In this document: one piece after another, positions 45,493-56,220 of the stretch
Position numbering within the stretch: position 1 is the stretch's first letter
Layout of the letters: the number at the start of each line of letters is the position of its first letter
Assembly: GCF_023101765.2 (NCBI RefSeq)
Contig: NC_064215.1
Span: forward strand, 9,548,001-9,612,000
Source: Spodoptera frugiperda
Lineage: Eukaryota > Arthropoda > Insecta > Lepidoptera > Noctuidae
Direction: 5' to 3'
DNA: 64,000 nucleotides
Notes under the pieces: model-generated
Database searches by the model: none
What the model was told of the DNA's origin: nothing
The model's input: the letters and a program-made list of their open reading frames with translations, nothing else
Made by a program: the position numbers and the translations under genes

Positions 45493-48202
45493 TTTAAAAT
45501 AATTATAAAGTAACATATCAAGAACTTAAAAACATTCATTCTAAGAAACATACCACAACTGCGTTCTTCTCACCAAAACTGAACCTCCACCATCCATAAA
45601 ATTAAATAAAGAAAACACAGTTAATGAATGGGCCTCATGAGGCCTCTTCAAAGACAATAGGGACCCTTTTAACGGTCGCAAAAGACAGACTACCCATCAC
45701 GCCATTTCGCAACATCAAAACCACTCAACGAAGATTATCCCATGGCAACATACAATGACTATTACGTATTAAGTAAGACAACATTTACAGTATCATAGAT
45801 GAAAGCTGCACACTCTTGAGCCAAAAGCCTTTTATCCAAGCCGGAGGCGGTTTGTGGAAGCAAGACAGGCTTTGATAGGTTCTACTGTGTATGTCACTCA
45901 GTCTGGGGGTAATCGACGTTTATGGAGGTGTGTCTTATTTGTTTTCGGTTAATTAGAGGGTAGAGGAAATTGTTTTGAGGTTATATTTAACGTAGTTGTA
46001 ATTCAAATTATAGTTTTTGTGGGCCATGCTTTTGTTCTATATGAGAGGATGGTTACGGATTTTTTGTTAAAACTATATTAAGTCTGACTGCCAATAGAAA
46101 AATGTTGAAGGCAAATCCTCCGCTAGCGTCGGTCTCCGGTGAAAAGGCGTTCAATGTGTTAAAAAGCCAATAGTTTGTGACTTTTCCCTTCATCATTTAC
46201 TAACACCTACTACCAAAGAACCTCTTTTCAGACATCAATATTTCAACAAAATATTCCAAAACGTATCCAACACCGCAAACTTTCTGAAGTACGCACCAAC
46301 AGAATTATCATACCCAGCCCGAGGGTTCTTGAAAAATCACAACTCCATATAACAGTTACTTCGACTCCGACAATATGTACATTGAAACTAGATATTTTGC
46401 TGAGATGAACCCAAGTAATGTAGTTAAATATAACATAATTTGCCGTTATATACAGGGAGTTTGAGAAAGTCGAGAACTTTAGTCCCAATTTAGCATTTCC
46501 TTGGTTTCACAAACCTTGTTAGTACGGTATCAAAAATCCCGATATTGTATTACCCGATTCACGTTAAATCAGACCTCCTTTCGTGACGCTCTCGTACTCG
46601 TATAGCATTAATTTGAAATGTTTTTCAGTGGCTTCGTTAATATTAAACAGTTTATCTGTTCTGTTGGTATTGTGTATTTTGTCAATTCTTTTATTTCGTT
46701 GACATTTTGGATAGTCATATAGTATTTAATATAATATCATAGTCATATTTTTATCCTGTGTATCAATAAATCATATAGACAGAACTTTAAGTTCACTCTG
46801 ATATATTTTCTGAACACCAAACACAAATGTCATCTATTTTTATTGAAGAGCCTTTAAGTTATTCACTAAACCTTTATACAATTCTATAGAAAAGTTCAAA
46901 TTTCAAACACAGAACAAATCTAACGTACGAGTACAAGAACATTTCATTTCATTAAAATTGTAGCTCATTCCTCAACAGTTCATTCATATTCAAATCAAAA
47001 GCACACACACTGTACGCTACCGAGTACCGTCACAACTTCATTTTCAAACAACAACTTTTGATCCGCTCCCTCTCTTTGATCTCCAGTATCAACACTTTTG
47101 ATCTCACAAGGTCATCATTACCATCCAGAATCCAAAACATTTCTAGCATTAGCATACAAATTATTGTCATGTATCATGATTTTGTCATCATTTTCAAATT
47201 GTAACGGAACTGCTACAACCAGCAGGGGTGCCTCTCGTAAATTATAATTTTAAATCAACTACTTATGAAGTCGGTTCACAACGTTTATGCATTCTATATG
47301 AGTTTTCCTACACACACTGAATTTTGAAATTCCAATTGAGGAATCAAATCGGACGTTGTAATCTGGGAAATTATTAATATGCGGCTAATAAAACTGGTTT
47401 AGAGTTTGGAGTTTGTTGGAATAATGTTAAATAGCTGTGTCTGAATTATGATTCTGTATTTGCAATTGCCTAGAGAGTAAGTGATGTAATTAACTAGTGG
47501 AATATAATTAAAGCTAGAAATCTGATAGCTCTAGAATACATATTAATTATTTTGACACTGCAACTAAAGATTCTTGTTGGGTGCCATTAGAAATTTCAAT
47601 ATCGAATATGAACCTGGACCTATACGTAGATCTGAACCAAGATTAGAACAATAATTCTGATGATTACATAAAGCTCTTTGCAAAAAATAAAGCATAATGA
47701 GACCTTTACGTATTTTATTGAATCAAAGAAGTTTTCCAAATATAGATTCCACGAACAACGAAACCAAGAAACAACAACGAAATTCCTAAAACAATCTCTA
47801 GTAAAATCGATTTCGAAATAATTTCGTAGCTCAAAAGCCTCAGAAATTGTCATTCTCGTCGGCTCTTGTGTTCCAAACGATAGCGCTGATGACAATCTTA
47901 GTCTCGTTAGTGTACTCCGACTTAACATAATCAAATCATAGACAAAAGTTACGTTCGTTATTAACTTTTAATGCGAATTTCAAATGTAAAATTTTCTCAT
48001 ACTCTTTCACGAACCCTTAACTTTCGCTCCGACATATTTTCCCTAACTTTTTCAATGTGCCAGTGTATTTTAAAATATTTGGCTTTCTGTAGTGTATTAA
48101 GCAGTGAATACGGGTTTATTTAGTTTGGAATTTAAAGTCTACATCCTGTTTATAATTGCGTTTCATTTTAGTTTTTAGGAGAGATTTGTGTCACGAGAGG
48201 CG
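45493..48202. other. Non-coding stretch
   Basis: No gene supported; a 104-codon minus-strand frame (47620-47934) is within chance length and turns hydrophobic and low-complexity. See the separate entry for the TTTGATC cluster near 47.07 kb. Confidence 0.4.
47055..47103. promoter_or_regulatory. Cluster of three TTTGATC (TCF/Pangolin-like) motifs
   Basis: CTTTTGATCC (47055-47064), CTCTTTGATC (47072-47081) and CTTTTGATC (47095-47103), all in the same orientation within 49 bp. The middle one fits the TCF core CTTTGAT exactly; the outer two have one extra T. A possible Wnt-responsive element, or just a pyrimidine-rich local repeat. Confidence 0.2.
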
Positions 48203-48275
48203 CTTTTTTTAAAGAGGAAAAATCCAATAACTCTTTCTGTCTTGGGTGAGACGAGAGTGTCAGACTCTTCCTGCA
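48203..48275 (+). repeat. Noctuid repeat family A, short copy
   Basis: CTTTTTTTAAAGAGGAAAAA, TCCAATAACTCTTTCTGTCT, TGGGTGAGACGAGAGTGTCA, GACTCTTCCTG. The 3' half is missing. Confidence 0.65.
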
Positions 48276-48365
48276 CCATTGGTGGTGTAGCATTAAGTCT
48301 ATCATGAGCTTTTAATTTTTGCTATGGACTTACTGCTATGAATTTATTGGAAGGAGTATAACTGG

Positions 48366-48461
48366 GATCAAACTAAGGTAGAGGACATTACTCTCAAAGT
48401 AAGGACACAAACGTGGAAATGGACTGGCCACATGATCAGAGGAATGGATGAATGGATACCT
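48366..48461 (+). pseudogene. Non-LTR retrotransposon C-terminal fragment (RTE/jockey-type RT tail), decayed
   Basis: A 32-codon open segment reads DQTKVEDITLKVRTQTWKWT followed by GHMIRGMDEWIP. This matches the well-known tail of insect RTE-like reverse transcriptases, in which a (R)TKVxDI block is followed by (K/R)WxWxGHxxR and a Trp. Key residues seen are W-K-W-T-G-H and the Arg three residues after the His. In a living element this lies after the RT core, which is absent here. The segment is about 30 residues long, flanked by stops, and so is a dead fragment. It sits between family A copies, typical of a transposon graveyard. Confidence 0.65.
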
Positions 48462-48867
48462 TGTTACCGGTTTTGTTAAACCTTTGTTTCAACTAAACAT
48501 CTTTGCACAGCGAGAATGAACAATCGCTCGCTAATATATTACGTAATTTTCTCTATCTAAATTGACTGCTGCATAGTCACCGAATTGAAATTTTGGATCT
48601 GACAACATATCTTTAATATTAAATTACGGTGCACATTTCAAACTGCATAACCAAACAAAACAATGGTTGTTTTGACATAATTGTATTGTGTGTATAAATC
48701 AGTCACGTTGTGTTCGCAGATTGAACTGAAACCAATATGATAGAAGTAATTGCAATCGGAGAGGGGTGCACGTGTGAGGGAGATGGTAATGTAGATAATT
48801 ATGTCTTGTATATATAGATAAAAATACAAAGTAACAGTCTTTAAACAGGAACAAAGTATCCACTATG
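48462..48867. other. AT-rich spacer
   Basis: No feature; possibly old 3' sequence of the retroelement fragment just upstream. Confidence 0.4.
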
Positions 48868-49031
48868 AAGCTTATTTTTGCCAGCGACTTTATTCACATC
48901 ACCTGGATAAAATGCCTATGTTATATCCCAAACTACGCATAATCTATATGCCAAGTTCCATCTAAATTCGTTCAGTACTTTTGGTGTAAAAGTATAACAA
49001 ACATACATCCACATCCTCACTACTCATTAGT
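48868..49031 (-). mobile_element. Family D element
   Basis: Reverse orientation: GCCAGCGACTTTATTCACAT, CACCTGGATAAAATGCCTAT, GTTATATCCCAAACTACGCA, CCAAGTTCCATCTAAATTCG, TTCAGTACTTTTGGTGTAAA, AGTATAACAAACATACATCC, CTCACTACTCATTAGTA. These are the reverse-complement blocks of the moth D consensus. Confidence 0.65.
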
Positions 49032-49334
49032 AAAAAATATCAAAGCAATTATAAACACTTTGAGCGACGGTTCAGTGATATCTAAACCAAGTCAGAAATA
49101 CCAACAATTTGTTCTGGAGAAGTCAGATGACGTCACTTGGCAATGCTTGACCTAATTCTTAGCGCTGGTGATTCCGTGTCTGCATTTAAATGAGTCTCAA
49201 TTATCACCATCTATTGATCTGTCCCTTGTGAATTAATGAGGTTTTAAGTCAATAGGTACAAATTAACTTTGTTGAAGTACTACAACTTTTGAGTATAGTA
49301 TAACATTTACTTTATTAAGTTAAGCTTTAGACGA

Positions 49335-49420
49335 TGGGTGGTTTTTAGTCAGTAAGAGTCTGACACTCCCTTTCGCCTCACACAAGGAAGAAAGAGTTAT
49401 TGGAATTCCCACCCGCAAAA
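49335..49420 (-). repeat. Noctuid repeat family A
   Basis: GGGTGGTTTTTAGTCAGTAA, GAGTCTGACACTCCCTTTCG, CCTCACACAAGGAAGAAAGA, GTTATTGGAATTCCCACCC. Forms an inverted pair with 48203-48275. Confidence 0.75.
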
Positions 49421-49763
49421 ACAGACGATGCAATAGTATTAAAAAACAATACTTTAATTTTCCGTTTTTGGTTTTACAATTTTAACATATTATAAGTTCT
49501 TCAGTGTCATTCAGACCATACGTAATGTTTTTCGACAGACAAAAGGGCTTATAAAATACTCATTATTCTACAGTTCAATTATATTATTATCATACAACTG
49601 TACTGCACAAATGGAGACTGCAATACTTTATAAAATACTACATATTATGCAAATAAACTAGACTAAAAATAGTCTATCTGCATCTAGATAACAAGCTCCT
49701 TTCATTAGACACACAGCTTGCTAGACAGAAATAAAAATAAGAAATAAATGTGAAGACTCAGTC
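49421..49763. other. AT-rich spacer
   Basis: Nothing supported. Confidence 0.5.
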
Positions 49764-50074
49764 TTAGGGTGCTTTTCCACGATGTGCTATGCTACTTTGG
49801 CATCCACCAATCATATTTATTGGTTCACATAGCTCGGTACAACGGACTCAGCTGAGCTATGTTTTTTTATAGGGAAAGATGCGTGCTATGAATGGCTTTC
49901 CTACTATCCATACATCGCATACTCGAGCTTCATTCACAAACTGCGCACCTTCCTCGCACAGCTACATATGAGTAGCTTAGTATCAGTGGAAACGGTCATA
50001 TAGTTTCATACACTTAGCTATTCTGTCTTCGTAGCATAGCTACATAGCACATCTCTAGTGAAGAAGCACCCTTA
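49764..50074. mobile_element. PIF/Harbinger-like MITE, 305 bp, TTA target-site duplication
   Basis: The element spans 49767-50071. Its ends GGGTGCTTTTCCAC (left) and GTGAAGAAGCACCC (right) are inverted repeats (12 of 14). It is flanked by TTA at 49764-49766 and TTA at 50072-50074 in direct orientation, as expected for a target-site duplication. Subterminal GATGTGCTATGCT (49781-49793) is echoed by AGCATAGCTACATAGCACAT (50033-50052) in inverted form. GGG-starting ends with a TTA duplication point to the PIF/Harbinger superfamily. No coding capacity, so non-autonomous. Confidence 0.85.
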
Positions 50075-50315
50075 CCGTTGTAGTTACCTAAATATTTTAA
50101 TAAAGCTAATGTTTCTTTTGAAGTCGTAATAAATGAAGAGAGACCTGGTAGGAAAATTTTTGAAAGTTGAACATTTTGTGTTTCTAAGAATCAAGCGCGA
50201 AATTCTAGATAAGGGTGTTTAGTTTCGATCTTTGGGTTATGCATTTATCAAAAATGTTAGTGATACCAGAAAGTCTGCTATTGAATCTAAACAAAGCTGA
50301 TGTAAAGGCAGTTTT
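50075..50315. other. AT-rich spacer
   Basis: Nothing supported. Confidence 0.5.
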
Positions 50316-50400
50316 TCGTTGGTTCATTAGAGTTGGCCAATTAAAGCGCCGAACGTGCTCTCGTTTCGTTTTCATTCTATGTAAAGCAAACTCATACTAA
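50316..50400. mobile_element. Family B MITE-like element
   Basis: TTGGCCAATTAAAGCGCCGA, ACGTGCTCTCGTTTCGTTTT and an end TAAAGCAAACTCATACTAA, the same right end as the complete 91-bp copy at 18793-18883. The left end is diverged. Confidence 0.6.
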
Positions 50401-50402
50401 GA

Positions 50403-50440
50403 TTGCTAATCACTTACCATCAGGTGATGTGTGAGTTCGT
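50403..50440 (-). repeat. Family C fragment
   Basis: GCTAATCACTTACCATCAGG followed by TGATGTGTGAGTTCGTATG, the reverse of the GCCTGATGGTAAGCAATCGC start of family C at 3641. It directly abuts the family B copy. Confidence 0.5.
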
Positions 50441-50794
50441 ATGTTAAAATATGGGACTTCAACGTACCTAATAGGTAAAAAGTAGATACTACTTTTAACA
50501 TAGAGTTGTTGAACTCATATTTTTAGGAAAGAAAAGGTATGGTGTTATGCCATATTTACAAATTAGTTACAAGGTTACCTATATTAAGGGTTTACGAGCA
50601 ATCTTAGCGAAGTGAAGTAAATGCAGAATGTAGTTAATATTTTACAATGCAATCGTTATTTAGTTTTATAACCAATGCAGGTGGGTTTATCGTTTTACAG
50701 CATTTTCATTATTAAACTAAATTGCAGTTAATTACTAAGCTTTTAATTAACTACGAAAATTATTATTTCATTAGAATACAAACCAAATGGATGT
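50441..50794. other. AT-rich spacer
   Basis: No feature. Confidence 0.5.
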
Positions 50795-50835
50795 TTTATT
50801 GTAAATTCACAGCATTCTTTATTGTAAATTCACAG
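50795..50835 (+). repeat. Tandem duplication, 23-bp period
   Basis: TTTATTGTAAATTCACAG occurs at 50795-50812 and 50818-50835, followed by a partial third echo (TAAATTCAAT). Simple local duplication. Confidence 0.7.
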
Positions 50836-50925
50836 TAAATTCAATCATTAACTGCCTATGACAGCCCACTGCTAGACTATGAATCTCTTCGACATAAGAA
50901 AGGGCATATTCTCTAGACTTTTTGT

Positions 50926-51105
50926 ATTTTTTTTTTTTTTTGTGGGGTTGTAAGTCATCTAATTACTTCTCCTAAAAGGCTGAGGCGAGAGCTCCCTAGG
51001 TATCCGTGTGTCAGACTCTTACTGACTAAAAACCACCCTGTTCATACTCCTGCTCTTTGAAGCGGAGCCTCAGTAGCCTCCGAGTTGACTTCTCGCAGTT
51101 CAGGT
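50926..51105 (+). repeat. Noctuid repeat family A
   Basis: T-run (about 50926-50941), GTGGGGTTGTAAGTCATCTA, ATTACTTCTCCTAAAAGGCT, TGTGTCAGACTCTTACTGAC, TAAAAACCACCCTGTTCATA, CTCCTGCTCTTTGAAGCGGA, GCCTCAGTAGCC. The central string is identical to the reverse complement of the copies at 40.2 and 43.0 kb. Confidence 0.8.
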
Positions 51106-51692
51106 TTATCGCATAGCGCTGCTAGTCTGTATTTGAGTACCTAAAACACCCTCTTAAGGTCTCTATCAAATTGGTCCTTTAAACACCCTCTTAAGACATC
51201 CCCATGAAGAGTAGGTCTGATGACACTAACCATTAGGTAATAAGTTAACAGAACACATACAAAGTAATAAAGTTTTGAAGTATTAACGACAATACCGATT
51301 AATACACAGATAACTTGCCATTACACTAATCGAATTGATCGGACGGACGGACAGACCACTATTTTACTAAGGTGGCAATCAAATTGATTGACTATAATGG
51401 ATTACTTAGTCCTCATCGTTGAAACTATTATTATTAATAGGAAATGTACTAAGAAACACGTAAGTCCTTGTAATAACAACCTTATAATAACAAATACGAT
51501 TGGGTAGTTTCCTCAGTCAAAAATAAATAATTTCGACCTTTCAATACAGTCAAATATTCAAAAATATGCTTCATCCAAAAATTTAATTATCTACCTACTT
51601 AATTTTCAAATGTTTCTAGCTTATGTTTTAGAAATAAGTCTGCTATTTGACATAAAAATCTGAGGCTTTTTTAAAGCTGCTATTCATTATGT
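51106..51692. other. AT-rich spacer
   Basis: AAACACCCTCTTAAG occurs twice (51144-51158 and 51181-51195, 37-bp period), a small local duplication. GACGGACGGACAGACC near 51342 suggests a family E relic. No gene. Confidence 0.4.
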
Positions 51693-51824
51693 CAACCCCA
51701 AGACGTCCACTACTGATCATAGGCCTCTCCCAAATGCTATTGACAGCAACAAAGCTACGAGCCACCTGATAGTAAGTGGTCCCCGTAACCGTAGTACCTA
51801 CACTTGCAACCCCAGAAGTATTAT
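51693..51824 (+). repeat. Family I plus family C fragments
   Basis: AACCCCAAGACGTCCACTAC, TGATCATAGGCCTCTCCCAA, then ACGAGCCACCTGATAGTAAG, TGGTCCCCGTAACCGTAGTA, CACTTGCAACCCCAGAAGTA. Two known moth repeat cores lie end to end. Confidence 0.6.
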
Positions 51825-52118
51825 ATAGCTGACCACGTCGAAACTGTTTAGCAAGATTTCTTTAATAGGTAAAAACGTCATCACCTTTAGAAGTGGCCTT
51901 CCTACTTTTGTTGTTTTTCGCATTGAGCCCAAATTCTCACTCGAAATTCGGTCACTCATTATAATTTTAATTGAATTGTTTTTGCGTAATAAGTGGGTAG
52001 GAAACACGAATGCCGTGATGAAAGTTATTAAAGATAGAAATGTTAATACACAAAAAATTAAAGACTAAAATGTCGCGAAGTGACGACAGATTTAATTATA
52101 GTCGATGGAACATACTTT
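51825..52118. other. AT-rich spacer
   Basis: No feature. Confidence 0.5.
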
Positions 52119-52190
52119 TATACATACATACATATTTACATACCCTCACGCCTGTCTCCCATGGTATAGGCAGAGACTATGTTACGCTGT
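52119..52190 (-). repeat. Family G repeat
   Basis: TACATACATACATATTTACA, TACCCTCACGCCTGTCTCCC, ATGGTATAGGCAGAGACTAT: reverse complement of 19690-19757 with few changes. Confidence 0.65.
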
Positions 52191-52976
52191 GACAACACAT
52201 GATAAGTGACAGATGACAGAAGTCGCACATAGACAATCCACAAACAAATCTACGGATAACGTCATAAATCCTACATCGCACATGTGAAGTTTGCACCGGT
52301 ATGGTATCCTACCGATCTAAAATACATAGATACCTAAGCAGTTATTCAGTTAGACAAATCAAGATGCAGACTTAAGACAATGCAATGTTTCTAATGGTTC
52401 CTTTTAATAAAACCAGACCTATTGTTAGAAAAACTAGCTAAATTAAGGGGAAAAATAATACCATTACATACTAGCATAAAACATAGCTTTAAAAAAAAGA
52501 ACACATGCGTGGCAACACGTTGACAAAACGCTATCAAGCCAGTAATAGATCATAATCCCCCTTTCCAACCCCAACAGTTTGCTCACATCAATTTAAAGGG
52601 GTACATACAAATTACATACAGCATTTCAACCTACACCTGTCTGTCAAATTCTTCTATTGAATTTTCAACTTTATTCTTATATGTATAAAGTTTAAAGTCC
52701 TATAAACAATAGTCAGATTTGAGTAGTTTGACGTGCTGGTCACTGTACATAGCTACAACTATGTATGTGATATGTACGCTTTCATGTGTCATTGCGTTTC
52801 ATCCTAACGTCAATTACATCAATTACGCAACGTCAAATAGAGCAAATGACGTAAGCTTAGAGTTGCTAGGTAACAATATTGATAGTCCTAGAGATATACA
52901 GCCTTTTTTCAAACAAAAAAAAAAACATATTTACGTAAAAACACAGAAATAATAATTATTATGTTATCGGCTTAAT
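52191..52976. other. Non-coding stretch
   Basis: No gene or repeat named. The frame 52719-52952 starts with ATG but has no known domain. Confidence 0.4.
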
Positions 52977-53045
52977 CACGTAACTGTTTGACGAGGAATT
53001 CGACTAGTTTCAAGTCATGCTAGAGGCTCATATTCATGAGTATGT
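52977..53045 (+). repeat. 5' half of the 28-kb inverted-repeat element
   Basis: CACGTAACTGTTTGACGAGG, AATTCGACTAGTTTCAAGTC, ATGCTAGAGGCTCATATTCA, TGAGTATGTCT: aligns to 28018-28090 with scattered changes. The right arm is missing, so this copy is truncated. Confidence 0.65.
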
Positions 53046-53160
53046 CTCACGAAAGTTATAATAAAATTATAGAAATATTGTTTTAAACATGTTTTTATTT
53101 GAGAAAATATATTTAATGATACTATTCTAAATTAAAACTATCAACTTTCACAACCCTTTC

Positions 53161-53711
53161 AAAATAAACAATAATTAATCTATTTATAAGCATGGCAACA
53201 CTAACATAACAAATATAAGCAATACCGGGCGTGACTTGTAATCACTTGGAGTAATTGTTTCCCGGCATCGACATTTGATTTGCAAATGTAATTATTTTGT
53301 ATGTTGGCAACACTCGCGACACAATGACAGGAGTACTCCCTTGTTTTTATGACAGCAATAATTAATCTTGATGTGTTTTTATTTTACCCTTTTTCTATTT
53401 GCATACGTATGGGTACCTAACAAATATAAACATAGACCTAAAATATAGGTCACTCGCTATGTATTAAGAGTTTTATTTTAATGTTTTAGTAACAACTTTT
53501 TGTGTTTCCAGATCAATCTTCGAAATGGCTCAACGGATTGGAATGCAACGCAATTTCAAGTAAAAAAAAAAGAAGAACATACCACCAGACAACTAAAGAG
53601 CCAAAATCACCATTTATCACTTTAAAATTACATTAAAAAAAAACTGTCGACGAAAATAAACAATAATTAATCTATTTATAAACATGATGACACGACTTGT
53701 AATCATTTGGA
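53161..53711 (+). repeat. Pair of direct repeats 492 bp apart
   Basis: The 34-mer starting AAAATAAACAATAATTAATC lies at 53161-53194 and 53653-53686 (one mismatch, TTATAAGCATG versus TTATAAACATG). A second block, GACTTGTAATCACTTGGAGT / GACTTGTAATCATTTGGAGT, follows each: at 53233 in copy 1 (about 38 bp after the first block) and at 53694 in copy 2 (about 7 bp). Copy 2 therefore has an internal deletion of about 30 bp. CAATAATTAATCT recurs a third time at 53354. Confidence 0.65.
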
Positions 53712-54029
53712 GTAAGAGAAAAGTGTATATTTCATTTAATAGGTGCACCCACCGCAATTGAATATTATTAAATTATTACCCAACATCCTCACATATTCTC
53801 TTCACTGTCTCACCTTGATCCCTAAAATTGATATCAAGAGTACCTCATACTCCATTTTTCTGACACAGCCAAAGGCGGGTAGGTTAGAAGTCAGGAGTCA
53901 AGAACAGACGCACCCGCTAGCTACTGTCGACGTTTCATTTAGAGCTTAACTGTTTCAAGCCTATTCCAGTATAGGTAGTTATATGGAATATTGTTATTTC
54001 AATTTTTTTATGATGAAAACCGGTAAACT
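53712..54029. other. Non-coding spacer
   Basis: A 68-codon frame (53743-53949) has no known motif. Nothing supported. Confidence 0.4.
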
Positions 54030-54097
54030 AGCAGACAGATCACCCGAAACACTTGACGCGTTATATGTGCATTGCCGGCCTTGGGGTAATTGGGCCT
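54030..54097 (+). repeat. Family C fragment
   Basis: GCAGACAGATCACCCGAAAC, GCGTTATATGTGCATTGCCG, GCCTTGGGG: the family C order of CACCCGAAACACC then GTGCGTTGCCGGCC. Confidence 0.5.
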
Positions 54098-56140
54098 TAG
54101 TGTATCCAGCTTGATTTGAAAAGCATCACTAGAAAACTATTGTAGTTATTAGATACAAGGTAAGATTCTTTGTCTAACAATAGGGTCACCCTCTTCAACA
54201 TAGGACTCACAACTAGTTAAAAGTGGTCATTTCAATTCATAGCTACTCCTCTACCTACCTATTCTTGGATTAAAAGGCCCGACATTGTTTTTACCTTTAG
54301 CTCTCACTTCTACTAAACAAATAACTATCAAATATCAATATAATCCCACGGCGTATAACACAGAACATCTAGTTCTAAATAGGTTTATTTCTATACAATA
54401 TTTCACCCCAAAAAAAAGCATGATACAACAATTGATTCCTTCCTCATAAAAAAAAACCCTTAACACAATTTCTCAACATGCACAGTAAAAGCCGGCACAA
54501 CAAATCTTGAACAATAACAATACGATACATATAAACATACAATGTCATTATTACACCTTTTGTGGTACAACGTATTCCTGCTGTCATTCCGTAGAGTCAG
54601 CTGTCATAGCACACAATGGCAGTTCTCCAACACAGAGAGACACGGTGTTAACTGACATAAATCGAGGCAACTGTTTAAGTACAGTGAGTTGGATTATTTC
54701 AAGTGTAAAGTGTAATCATGTAAGGGGTGTGTTTGTTTGTTTATTTTTTTGTGTTGTTTACAATTTTGTGTAGGTATTGAGTTTCTATTGAATTCGTCTT
54801 TAAACAGGAAAAATTATAATTTAACATAAAAAATCATAATTTTTTTGATATCTGTTGTAGATTTTAATCAGGCTTTAAATAGTATGACATTTTTGTAAGT
54901 TGATTAATTTGCTTAGATTCGTAGTATGTGATTCTCTTTAATTGAGGGAGACTTTCAAGACTTTCACTATGTATTATAGCAAAATATATTTTAGCATGTA
55001 AGTGTATCCTTTGTCGGAATTAAAAAAAAAACGCTTTTACAAAAGAAAGTTTAATAAAATTCCTCTTTTAAATCCTAAATCCGTCTGTGGAAACATACTT
55101 AAGCTATGAAAAACTGAAATATTTGAACACATTAAAAATACAAGCTTTCGGTACAGACCTATATCACCAAAAACATCAAAATAAATTGGACCTAACATTC
55201 CCTAAGTACAGCACGGAACGTGTCAAAATAATTCCATTGCAGGACACATTATTTCACCCGGTGACACTCAGCTAAATGTAAGAATTTATGTTAGGGGGTC
55301 GCAGGGTCGACGCCTGCCCCATCCATCTGCCGAATGGTATAAATCACAATATGAACCAGACGCGTAAAATGTGGCTACTTGTGATATTAATTTATTTAGA
55401 CAGGTGAGGTGTAAAAATTTCCAAGGTATTTTTCGGTTATATTTGCTGTGAAGCTTTAAAGGTAAAATTGATGTTGTTTTTAAAGTTAAGTGAAATTTTA
55501 ATAGCGCAGTAATAATGCTATTGCACTGTAGTACATACTTGATATGTTGATTTACCTTATGTGCTCATAATTAGTAAATAATAATTATTTAGACTAAATC
55601 TGTATTCCCGGTCCATAGTTTAAGCATGATTGACGGACAAAAATCCAAACAAAAAGCTTTCACATGCATAATATTAATATGATTAGTTTAGTGTGATTGC
55701 TTTTCAACACCGTTAATGTTGAGCTGAGAACCAAACATAGGTTCTCTAAACATATCTAAAACATAGGCTTCTCTAATAGTGAACCCATACCCACGTAAAA
55801 GGATTAACCGTTAAAAAACTTTTATCTCAATAGGACAGCCTCCAATTCTACCAACACAACGGTAAACGGTAAATATTTAAAGGTTGGTATCAAACTGAGT
55901 GCAATTTATGAAAACAACATGAATGTTCGGCGAGGCTCGGTGTGCAATCATTTTGTTATTCCATTACCTTTTTTAGGCTTCCATAGGCGAGTGAGTTAGG
56001 TCAGTAAAGCCAGTCTGGACAATACAGTCGTTTATGAAAAAAACAAGATTCTAGTAGGTATAACTTTTACCGCTGTTTATATTAGGCTCTGAAAATTAGC
56101 TGTGACTCGTAGAGCTTGAAACTTATTGAGTTCAATATCC
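54098..56140. other. Non-coding stretch
   Basis: No gene supported. Around 54575-54665 several GTCA motifs (CTGTCATTCC, CTGTCATAGC, ACTGACATAA) cluster in GC-balanced DNA and might be promoter-related. GGGGGTCGCAGGGTCGACGC near 55284 is a GC-rich islet. The rest is AT-rich. Confidence 0.35.
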
Positions 56141-56220
56141 TTCGTACGAGTTTGCTTTACGTTTAAAGTAATCGAAACGAGAGTGCATTTGGCGCTCTGA
56201 TTAGCCGGCTCGAATAAACT
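56141..56220. mobile_element. Family B MITE-like element, one end
   Basis: CTTCGTACGAGTTTGCTTTA, AAAGTAATCGAAACGAGAGT, GCATTTGGCGCTCTGATTAG, CCGGCTCGAATAAACT. The left end matches the 18.8 kb copy; no right inverted repeat is evident. Confidence 0.6.

Noticed and set aside
47620..47934. 104-codon minus-strand frame as a chemoreceptor-like fragment
   Set aside because: The hydrophobic second half is AT-driven low complexity; no receptor signature is visible.
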